64,000 nt of DNA, from assembly GCA_033675265.1 (NCBI GenBank), contig JAUJYZ010000631.1, forward strand, positions 117,898 through 181,897, given 5' to 3'. The notes under the pieces were generated by a model that was given only the letters and a program-made list of their open reading frames with translations, ran no database searches and was not told the origin of the DNA. A program made the translations under genes and the position numbers. This DNA comes from Actinostola sp. cb2023 (taxonomy: Eukaryota; Cnidaria; Anthozoa; Actiniaria; Actinostolidae). This document shows positions 1 to 14,500 of this stretch, in pieces. Every line of letters begins with the position of its first letter. Position 1 is the stretch's first letter.

Positions 1-2576
<2,576 letters not shown>

Positions 2577-5500
2577 ATGGATTTAGGATCAGAAATCAGT
2601 AACCAAATCAAGGTAAGAAGGCTTCAAATAAGACATTGACATCTTAATAACAGATACATGCCATGTTTAGGGCTCTCAATCTATTTAGTTAGGTTACAGT
2701 GACTGAATTACATATGTACATCTATTCTTGAAGATTGCAAATCATTGAACTATAAATCACTGAACCTCAATTACTAATAACGTTATAAGAGGTGATGTAA
2801 ATAATATAAAGATGTACCGTCGAGCTGTTAACTAATACTTGATTGTCCTCATTCCAGTCAGCCATCAAAACTAAACTTCAAGATTTGGGTTCCTATGTTG
2901 GTAAGATAGACACTATTTGAAAGATCATTGTATAATGGATGATGTTTCCTTTACATTGTAATGATAAATCAATCAAACCACTTCACAGTTCTGTTGAGTT
3001 ACCAGGAACAATGGTACCAAGTTGAGGTTGTCATTGATGTTTTTGTATTTGATCAATGACAACCTCGACTTAGAACCATTGTCAAAAAGGAGACCCAGAG
3101 GCAGAGGTTAAATCCCCACGTAAAGGATCCCCAAACCTAATTATATGTACAAATAATTATGTTTATTATACATTGTACTCAGTATCTGTATTCTCATTGG
3201 TCGAGAGCCTACAGATAATTCTAACTATCAGTGCGCGCCAGCAATATTTCAGCGATATTTCAGCGGTCTCAGTCTACGGCTTCGACCAATGACACTTACC
3301 TCTACATTGATAATTCCGGATATCATCAAAACCTCATTCAATAATAATATTGTTTAACAGCAATCACTATAGATAAAATATCACAACAATCATCAATGAC
3401 TTGTTTTACAGATGATGAGTTACCTGAGTACATAATGGTTATGTTAAGCAACAAACGAGGCAAAAACCAGATGACAGAAGATTTGATGTTATTCCTTGGG
3501 GAGAACACTATGAAGTTTATTGACTGGTATGGCTTTTTATAACACACACCGCACACACATAAAATATACAATATATAAGCAGACACCCTCGGCACCAAGT
3601 GTAGGTGTCCGCTTGTGGGAAGTTAAAAAAGCAATGATTTAGTGGAGAAAGAAATGGACCTTTGGGATTGTCCACCTACAGGATGTGTCTGTTATGGGAT
3701 GTGTCAACTTAGGGAATGTGTCCGCCTACAGGAGACATTCAACTGATTAATGTAATCTTGACTGTCAGTATTTCATGATGCCATCTCTACTCTAACAGAC
3801 ACCTTGCTGTAATGTAGGCTACAGTGTTACTTCAGATAAAAGCCATGTGCCCAGCCATGTAAACAGGGATTTCAGTAAAAACCAGCAACTGATGAACTCC
3901 AGTGGCTTCGTGTGACATACTGTACATGTCCTTTGATAATTCCATCTGCTGATTTTTACGTGTTTATTTGAAGCCTTTTAATTATTACGACCACTTACTG
4001 CAGTAGGATCACCTGTTTTACTTCAAATTGTATTAAACCCTGTATAAAGTTACAGACACTAAATTTCACAACCAAGACTGTTCATTTCACTATATGGATA
4101 TGTATATACAGTCAATGTCATTAATGTTGTCCAGCTAAAAAGAGATTAACACTACAGTAAATGTCATGTGTCTCATTCTATATTCGTTTTGCACACATGG
4201 AATTTTAATTTCAAAAGCATAAATCACCTCTGTCTGTGAAAACGGGCATTGTTAACACTATTTTCTCACACTGAGGTGATTTATACTTTTGAAATTATTA
4301 AAATTCCACGCGTGCAAAACGAATATAGAATGAGACACGTGACATTTATTGTAGTGTTAATCTCTTTTTAGCTGGACAATGTTAATGACATTGACTGTAT
4401 ATGACTAACGTATACTGTGTACATAAAACTTAGATATTGAAGACTAATTTATTGTTTATACACGGATATATCCTTCTTTCAGGTTGACCAACCTTGTTGA
4501 GAAACTTAAGGATGTTACAAGTTTAGTTGGTAGGTCTTACTAATGTTGTATCATTTTCATAATATCTACATGAGTATCTACATGTACTATTGCATAGAGG
4601 TTATTTACCGGTCGGGAGGTCCAGATAGGGAAAAACTTGTACCCGAGGCAGCCTGTAGGCAGAGGTCCGTTTTCAAGGCTGAGGACACATTTTTTCCCTA
4701 TCCAGACCGACCAAGGCCGGTAAATAACTTATTAACTTTTTTCCTTTGTGTTATTTTTCGCCAACTGCCAGCCATGACTACTCAAAACGTGAACTGCAAA
4801 AAAAAAAAGGCACACAACAAACAAAACAAAAAAGTTATTAGCCATTACCTAAACGAGCAGGGGACTGGGAACGAGTTTATTAGAATTACTGTCAAACTGG
4901 ATGTTCTCTTCCCCACGACATTCCAACATTGCGTCACAATATTGCAATGTTGATTGGCAGATTGCTCTGAGCAAGTTGGAACCGTCGCGACGAAGTTGCT
5001 AATTAGTCGCGCCGTTCAGTACTTCAGTTCATAACTTCACACGGCTCAATTCCAAAATGTTCCAAGTTCTAGTACAATATCTAGATGATCGTTATGCAAG
5101 TTTTTTAGTCGATACTGCTATTCACGATTACAGTGAACTGATGAGGTTAATATTACGTGCTGTTCCGTTCTGGAATGAGAAAAGTAGTAATTTGAGAATT
5201 GCGTACAAAGACGTAGAACTCAACAGTTTTATCAACATCGAGGCAGATGAACCAATGCATCTTGTTGAAGCATTTAGAAATGCTAGAAACAATGGTTCTG
5301 ATGTTTACCGACGCGTCGAAATAAAAGTACGGGAAAGAGATTGCTCATATGTACATATATCACTGATCGTTGAAGAGGCGGGAAGATGATATACTTGGCT
5401 TTGAAGTTTTGCAATACTCGATAAACTCTACGACATTAGAAGTTGAAACAGTGCGTTCTTTCCATCCTGGTTTTCCTGGCAGAAGAGATCCAGTTTGTAA

Positions 5501-8500
5501 GACTCGATCAATGATGTTAGAAACATGTAGAAACTGTTCTTTTGGAGATAATTACTTGTTCGCCAATTTCTACCTGCGAATGACCTAACGACCACAAAGA
5601 TCACATTTTCTCTATTTTTTTACGGAAGTTGTTTGACTTTGATTCATATTTTGAGACATCTTTGCGGAAAAAAAATTGAGCTTTGACTTGACAATGTTTA
5701 CAAGTTTGAATGGCGCGACTAATTAGCAACTTCGTCACGACGGTTCCAACTTGCTCAGAGCAATCTGCCGATCAACATTGCAATATTGTGACACAATGTT
5801 GGAATGTCGTGGGGAAGAGAACATCCGGTTTGACAGTAATGCAATTACGAAATTAAGTTTATGACATGAAACAGCATGTTGAAATTAGCATCTGTGCAAA
5901 GTGTGATGTGATTTGAGCGAATTCTGTCGGAATTATTAACTTTTGAAATTGTTTTGTCCAGCCAAAATTTTACAGTGAATGTATGGTTTGGCTGGACAAC
6001 ATCAAAAATTTACAGAGTTTGTATGGGAAAATAGACATCTTTGATGCCCTCTAGCATCATCAATATTAAGCCGGAGTTCACCAAACTTTCCAGACTAGCT
6101 AAGTTTGATCTGCTCTCTCAGAAAATGATGCTCAATTTTGCTAGTTTCTTATTGAATTAGTTTTAGGGACTTGGTCCCAGTCCCCTGCTCGTTTTGGTAA
6201 TGGCTAATTGAAGGTGAAGTGTTATTGAAGGGCAGTCCGGTATGCTACATGTAGGATACTGTGGTCAGATATAAAAAATTCTGCCCACTTCAACAACCAA
6301 TCTGAGCGCGCAATTTCTTACCATACCGGACCGGAAAAAAAATATGTCTGTTATGTTATTGTATAAGGTACATTTGTACATTTTGAGTTTTTCTTTATCA
6401 CAAGAATTTCATAAACTGCAAGAAACAGATTACACCAGAATATTCCATATCAGTAACGTTTTTAAATGAATTCATTATTGTAACATTTTTATGCTTATTT
6501 AGACAATGTAGAGGACACACAAGAAGTCCCTGTGGTTGCCCTGCCTCAAGATGTATTTGTAGATGAGGAGGAAACTAAGAATGAAGAAAAAGAACAAAGC
6601 ACCAGGAAGAATAGTTCACAGGAGAAGAGAATAAGCCCAACTAGCAAGGAAAACAGCCAATCAAGACCAAGCAAGGAAAACAGCCAATCAAGACCAAGTA
6701 AGGAAAACAGCCAATCAAAGTCCAGTAAGTCTATCCATGTTAGAAGTGAAAGTAAGTTTGTTGTTTGTAAACATGAGACTGTACCAAATCTTCTTTGATA
6801 CATCTCAGTCTATAATGTTGTACAGATGCATTGTGTACATGTACGTACCTCATTTTCCCAAAGTTCCAAACAAAATAATGTTTCATTAATCAATAATGAA
6901 GGCGTCCATCCATGCAAGAACAATGTAAATGTTCACTGACCACTGATTTGTGATCTGAGACAATATGACACTGTTTACACCATATTGTTGTGTATATTAA
7001 TAATCTTAATCACGCAATCCAGCCTTCTGGCTACTATGTTTTACGATTAATAAACTATCTATCCATCTATTTATCTGTTCTTGCATGGACCCCTTAGTAG
7101 CCAGAACGGCTTACTACATGTACTGTATTGTTATAGACCAAATTATATTGTATTGTATTGACCGAATTCATAATTCTAATTTGCATAAAAGCCAACAAAT
7201 ATTATTTTGGGAAAAGTAAATATTTGATATGATAAAATGTGATCATCTAAATACTATGTGTGCATTTTGAAACCAAAATAATAAATCCTTGAGAAGATAT
7301 GAACCTTTGAAATTGTGAAATTGCACCAAAACGAGGCTGGTGAGGACTCACTTGAAAAATACATACAAAACTCTCTATTCATGATCTGTCATAACTCCGA
7401 TGATATTTTGTCTACAGCAAAGAAGCTTTCCAAAATTGTTTATTTCTAGGTATTGTTTTAGATGACAGTGATCATTTGTACCAGAGACGTATCGTATCGC
7501 CAAACTAAAAATATGCCATTATGAATTTGGCGTATTAGTAATATTAAATTAGTAATAATGATGGTGACAAAATGTGTAACCAAGCATTCCTTACTGTGAT
7601 ATTCCTAAGGATCAAAGGGCAGTACAATCAGTGGCAGACATAGTAGTTCTGAATTAAAACATGCTAACAGGAAAAGAAAGCTATCAGAATCAGATGATGA
7701 GGAGATTGCAGTCAGCACACAATTATTCTCAAGTGTTGTCAAAGTGCAGGAGAAAAGGTAGGTTGTACTTTGTGCATATACAGTCAATGTCATTAAGGTT
7801 GTCCACCTCGGAAAAGCACATTTACACATTTGCACATTTACACTTTTACAAGCGCTGAAATACAACTCTCCACCTGAAATCTTCTGTATAAGGCCATGGC
7901 ATTCTTATGGCAGTATACTTCTACTGAATCTATCGACTCTGGGTTCCACTTGCGCAAAACTAATATACACGTGATGTTGCGAATGTGTAAATGTGCAAAT
8001 GTGCTTTTCCGAGGTGGACAACCTTAATGACATTGACTGTATATAGACCATACACTACTATTTACTAACATGTATGTACATCATTATAACAATGAGCATA
8101 ATTTCATGTTGCGCTCACATAATTTCCGCACATGTTGTATATCAATCATCGGCTCCCACATTCTCAATACCTGCCATCCACATTCACCTTTTCAAATTGC
8201 TCTCCACTGCATATCCGCTCTTTTCTTTCAACTTCAGAAATCCCCCTTCAAAATTCCCCCCCCCCCCCCCCCCCCCCCCCCCAAAAATAATCCTTAAATT
8301 TCAGGACTGATACTGCGTCACTACAGTACATCATAAAGTAGATTGATTTCTGCTGTTCTTTCATGAAAATAACATGATTTTTATTAAACCGTTTGCAGAC
8401 CATCTCTTCCCCCTTCCAAACAAGCAACAAGTTCTCTACTAAAGAGAGCAGTAGCCGAAGCCCACATGTCAGTAACTAATATTATGCGCAGTCTCACTTA

Positions 8501-11500
8501 CGACCCAACATCACCGCCGTCACCGATCAAAGTTCAAAGTCTTGCAGAAAAACAGCAACAAAAACAAATTCTACTCCAACAACATCGTGAACTTCAAAAA
8601 CAGCTTGAAACAAAAGAATTGGAGCAGACTGTCATTCAAGAATCTGAAAATGGCCACTATGAACTTGTTAATAAAGAGGTTTTAGTTAATGAACAAAAAC
8701 CAGAGGAAAACACAAAAAATCAATCCAATATGATCAATGAACCAGTGATTGAATTACAAGTTTCTGAGGCAGAGGCTTTGGAATATAGTGCTGAGACAGT
8801 TAAAGGGGATACTCGCATTGTAGCTTTTGCAGACAGTCAGACAGTCACTGACACTGAGGAAGAAAAGCATAAGAGAAGAAAGAAACGCGCTGTAAAATCA
8901 AGGTATGTGTGGCCTAACACTAAAAAAAGTTCTGAAAAGTTTTGAATGATTTTTTTTTGTATTTAAATAAAAACAAAATATGTACATTTTCCACTGCGGG
9001 TTTCAGAAAAGTCTTTGAAAGTGCATGTGGATTTTAGAACTTTTTCCAGTGATATCTGTTAAAACTTCACTTTTTATAATCACTGTACAGAGAACGCCCT
9101 AGAAGTCCCAAGTTTATAGTCACTTTAGATGGTGTGGATAGTGAACTGGAAGACAAATTTGAAAAACACTCCAAGCACAAGGAAATTAAACACAAAAAGA
9201 GTAAATCAGAGTTTGATGACTATGTTGAAATAGACACAACCAGCATGGCCATTGCACAACCAGAAACAACACCAGAGAAAGTAGAATTTGTGGCGCCAGC
9301 TGTAGAACAAGTAATGTTTAGGTTGGATAACACTAGTGATGGTAAGTATTTTATCAACACAAACATTCATTATATAATAATTATTATTATTGAAAAGGAA
9401 GACCCAGAGGTTATCCTCGTGTAAAGGGTCCCTAACATAATTATATACAATTAGCCACTTTAGAAATGAGTGGTGGACTGGGAATGAGTTTTTATAATTA
9501 ATCTAATTAAGAAATGAACCCCATCACAAGAAAGAGCATATCAGAATTAGTAAGTATCAGGAGTTTGATAGGGTTTGGACAAGTAGCAAATGAACTGCAG
9601 ACATTCAAAAAATGCAAAAAATGCAAAGAAATGTATGGTTGGGGACACTGTCTTGTCCCCTATAACCATACATTTCTTTGTAAATTTTGAGATGTTTGGA
9701 AAGCTGTTACTCGTTCAATATCTAACTAAACCTAACAAAACTTTGTAAACATACTAATTCTGACATGCTCTTTCTTGTGATGGGGTTCATTTCTTAATTA
9801 GATTAATTACGCCAAAAAAACTCGTTCCCAGTCCACCACTCGTTTCTAAAGTGGCTAATACTATAATGTCTGTTGACCTGATTATGATACCATTTGTGTT
9901 GGTCTAGATGAGGAAATGCATCAGATGTCAGTCGTAAGCAGACCCCAAGAAAGGTGTAAATTCTGGCCAGATTGTATGAATGGTCCAACCTGTCCTTTTT
10001 ACCATCCCTTAACTTCATGCAGGTAGAGTACTAGTTAGTAAACACTTATCTATATCTGTATACCAGTAAGTTGAAGTTGTCCTTCAGTAGCATGGTGATG
10101 TTGGTGTCCGGCGAAAGCTCAGGCTAATAAAATAAATACTTTACAACCAGAACATAACTGTAGTATACGGCTGCATTCGCTTTTATCACTTTATCTGTAG
10201 TACTAACAATTATCCTGACCGAGTTGGCAATCTGGAACACAATTCTAATGTTACAACCACAGACATACACTGTACATTATATGTTTAATGTCAGTGCTAC
10301 TGTTTCATACCAGTACTGTAAGTTACAAATGTACATTGTATAGAGTCGTTTTCCTATGAGTGGGAAACCTACGGCACGGAATTACGGTCACGGTATGGAA
10401 TCGAAGACATTGTATTCAACCAATCACAGCGCTCGAAATCATTTCTCAACCAATCAGAATGCTTGGATACGGCATGATGGCGCGATACGGTCACGGTACG
10501 GCTCGAACCGTACTGTAGCTACTTCCCACTCATACGAAAACGACTCTATACTAATTAGAACTTTCTTGTATGATTTTGTAGAATGTTCCCAAATTGTAAG
10601 TTTGCTGACAAGTGCTTGTTTATTCATCCTCTTTGTAAATTTGATGGAAGGTTAGTGAGCTTCTTTCAATGTTTTGTTTACTTACAACAATAAGCAATTA
10701 TTGGACGAGGTTGAGTTCGGCATCGGCAAATAATTAATCTGCGAGACACTGACAAAATCACGATATTTTGCGATAACCGAGTTCAATAAATGTTTTATCA
10801 TTCGAATCATTTCTATCAATAAGGAATTTATTGAATATACCCAGGTTGAACATCTTGGCAAGATTGATGTAAGATCTTAGCATGATCTTGTAAGATCTTA
10901 AACAGGATCTTAGTTGTGATCTTGCAAGATCATGCTAAAGATCTTGGCATGATCATGCAATTTGTTGCAAGAACATGCAAGATCTTGTGCAGGATCATGC
11001 ATGATCATGTGCAGGATCATGCATGATCAGGCCTGATCTTGCAGGATCTTGCAGGATTTTGAGCAAGATAATACAGGATCTTACAGGATTAGTCAAGATC
11101 TTGAGCAAGACAATACAGGATCTTGCAGGATTAGTCAAGATCTTGAGAAAGATAATACAGGATCTTGCAGGATTAGTCAAGATCTTGAGCAAGATAATAC
11201 AGGATCTTACAAGATTAGTCAAGATCTTGAGCAAGACAATACAGGATCTTGCAGGATTAGTCAAGATCTTGAGCAAGATAACACAGGATCTTGCAGGATT
11301 AGTCAAGATCTTGAGCAAGATAATACAGGATCTTTCAGGATTGGTCAAGATCTTGAGCAAGATAATACAGGATCTTGCAGGATTAGTCAAGATCTTGAGC
11401 AAGATAATACAGGATCTTGCAGGATTAGTCAAGATCTTGAGCAAGATAATACAGGATCTTGCAGGATTAGTCAAGATCTTGAGCAAGATAATAGTACAGG

Positions 11501-14500
11501 ATCTTGCAGGATTAGTCAAGATCTTAGCAAGATAATTATACAAGATCTTACAGGATTTGAAATGAACCTTGGAATTCCTAGGATAATCTTAGGAATAAAT
11601 GTGAATTTGTAAGAATACATATAAAAAAGCTAGAAACCCTGATTTAAAGCACAAATTTAATGTGAATTAATTTCTCTACATGTATAATTTAACTATATAT
11701 TTTAGTAATTTACAGTACAATTATTAGAAGATATTAAAAATCTTGTAATTGCAGCCAGGATGCATTATATGACATTAAAATTGGTTGTCTCTGGCTTATA
11801 TATTTGTTAATTAAGCTACAAACGTTTCGATCCTTCCTCGGATCTTCTTCAGTGTAACAATCTTGTTGTAATGCGTATGCTACATGTATTTATAAACCTC
11901 ATGTACTAGCGCGCTGGTGCTAGATCGATCTACGAGAGTTTCTATATATTTCTGGAATCCTGACATAGTCATTCTTTGACTTTGGGTCTTTTATGGAATG
12001 CCAGAATTCCAGAAATAGTCTTTGGTGGTAGTTCTTTTCTGTCTCGACGATTCTTGTTTCTTTGAAATTCAGCTGGTGACCAGTTGCGTTTGCGTGTTCT
12101 GCTACCTTTGAAGCTGGCACGTTGTTGCAAACAGCCCTCCTGTGTTCTGATAATCTAGTAGACATTGATCTTTCAGTTTGACCATGATAAACGAAGTCAC
12201 AATCCTCACATTCAATCCTGTACACCACGACTTTTTTGGAATGATAGTCTTTCTTGTCCTTTGGACGAGGAAACAAACGATTTATCTTTCACCCGTGGTG
12301 TACAGGATTGAATGTGAGGATTGTGACTTCGTTTATCATGGTCAAACTGAAAGATCAAGTATCAGAACACAGGAGGGCTGTTTGCAACAACGTGCCAGCT
12401 TCAAAGGTAGCAGAACACGTAAACGCAACTGGTCACCAGCTGAATTTCAAAGAAACAAGAATCGTCGAGACAGAAAAGAACTACATGTACCACCAAAGAC
12501 TATTTCTGGAATCCTGGCATTCCATAAAAGACCCAAAGTCAAAGAATGACTATGTCAGGATTCCAGAAATATATAGAACTCTCTTAGATCGATCTAGCAC
12601 CAGCGCACTAGTTCATGTAGGTTTATAAATACATATGTAGCATACGCATTACAACAAGATTGTTACACTGAAGAAGATCCGAGGAAGGATCGAAACGTTT
12701 GTAGCTTAATTAACAAAATATATAAGCCAGAGACAACCAATTTTAATGCCATATTAGAAGATACATGTATTCTTTTAACTTGGATTCAATACATTCATCA
12801 CTTTGAATTATTTTGCACTGACTGATGTCAGTTTTCTTAGCTTTTTGTTGACCTCTTGACTGGTTAATTGTCCACCACCATAATGACTTTATTGGATGTG
12901 TTATGCTTCATTCTATTGAAGAAAAACATAAAAATATTTTAAGCATATCATCATAATCAAACAGAGTTCTAAATCAGAATACTGTTATACATGTAGTGTT
13001 AGTATACATACATAGTTTATTTGTTTCTGCAGGTTTGTTTACATGACGCAAGACTTAAGTCCTGATGTGGACCTGCCCTATCTACCTATCTAAGGAGTAA
13101 AATTGATAATTTATTTAATAGTAAATAAATAATAATTTATCTTGACTACTAGACAAGGTCAATCAAAAACATCTCTGCAGTTCTCTTTTTACTCCTATTA
13201 TTAATATGAGCATGTGATATTTAATATAATTCTGAACTTTATTACTAACAGTAGCCACATGCAGTCCTAGACTGCCTATTTTTATCGATTGGTATGGCCG
13301 GGCTATTGTGCATACAGTACATACAGTAACAACTGAAAGCAGAGAACTGTAAGAATACTTCTGTAGTTTCTTGAGCTACATGTAAGCTAATATAGATTCA
13401 GGTAAACCTGACTGCTCAAACCCTTCCAGTGAGTATTTATAAAGTTAAAAAACATTGCTGTTGAGCCTCAATCTATCGAGTTTCATTTGCAAAATAATAC
13501 ATTTAAAATTGGTATTCATAATCAGAGAAAAACAGTCTTAAATATGTTGTGTTTTAAGCAAAGTATTTCAACAAAGTATTGGTTTGTTCATTATCTAATA
13601 ATACTTTGATATGAACTACTGTACATCAGGCCGTTTGGCTGACATTTGAATGGCTTCATGATATCGAATCTTACCTTGTGAATTCAGCACAATTTCTTGT
13701 ATTTCACCGCATATTTGTCAAGAAATAACGCTCTGCAACACATGTAAATTGTTCCTTGTCGTTCTCCAGGGATTTAGTTGAAGAAAAGAGTGATTATTTG
13801 ACTAATAGTTTCCACTACACGTTTATGTTAACGTTACCCAAGCGAAGAAACACAAAATGGCGGGTCACAAGAATTCAAAACTGTGTCAGTAGCCAATCAG
13901 AGTGAAGCTGCAGGGGATATGTTCCAAATATGGAGCTAGGCACTAGACTCCCTCGGCCAGACAAAGATGCCCTGGAAAGGCAAACTTTTCAATTCCTTGA
14001 AAATCATGAAATATTTTTTGACTGACAGCCATTTTAATACAGTATTTTGAAGACTTGTAGCAGGTTTGTAGACATCAAAATTATCAATTATAACTCACTC
14101 CATTGTCAAATGTTTTTTCTTCAGTCTTTGAATTACTTATTTCCTAAGAATTCTTAATAATTCTTAATAGTTGGTTTTAAAGCATTCTCAAAAATTCCCA
14201 GCAATTTAATTGCATGTCTTGGAATTATTTGGAATTGCTATTAGCACTATAAGTTATTTAGTACTATTTATGTTGCACGTTTTTAGTGTTTGTACTCTAC
14301 TGATTTTGACAGGATCTTAAGAAAAATTCTACCTTATTTATTAATATTGTAAAAATATGGTGTGAATGGAATAAAAATCAAAAATATTGTTAAGATCTTG
14401 GAAATTCTGAAACAAGATCATGTCAAGATCACGCTAAGATCCTATCAAGATCTTGATTAAGATCAGGAAGTCATTTTATGTTAAGATCATGCCAAGATCA

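Larger units (their letters stand above)
4839..6206. mobile_element. Foldback element (TAGCC ends) carrying a nested insertion
   Basis: The ends TAGCCATTACC and GGTAATGGCTA are inverted repeats, followed inward by GAGCAGGGGACTGGGA. Without the 950 bp added by the nested element and its TA duplication, the element would be about 418 bp. It would then match the uninterrupted 411-bp copy at 39415-39825 almost base for base. It lies in ZC3H14 intron 4. AT flanks both ends. Confidence 0.8.
11767..12754. mobile_element. Inverted pair of Penelope-like retroelement 3' ends
   Basis: Two nearly identical copies of about 470 bp face each other, joined by a short spacer near 12250-12290. Each codes for a GIY-YIG nuclease end and then runs outward through a CTGAAGAAGATCC...GGATCGAAACG hairpin motif. 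Tail-outward inverted pairs are known for Penelope-like elements. The reverse transcriptase part is absent. An 11-bp ATTAGAAGATA occurs near each side (11723 and 12753) and may be a target duplication. Confidence 0.6.

Noticed and set aside
11023..11612. Glutamine/isoleucine-rich repeat ORFs on both strands
   Set aside because: Caused by the 42-bp GATC repeat, open in several frames at once.
12668..12696. Hammerhead ribozyme in the Penelope-like end
   Set aside because: CTGAAGA and GAAAC flank a 5-bp stem, but there is an extra A between the core and stem II and I could not place stems I and III; too weak to call.
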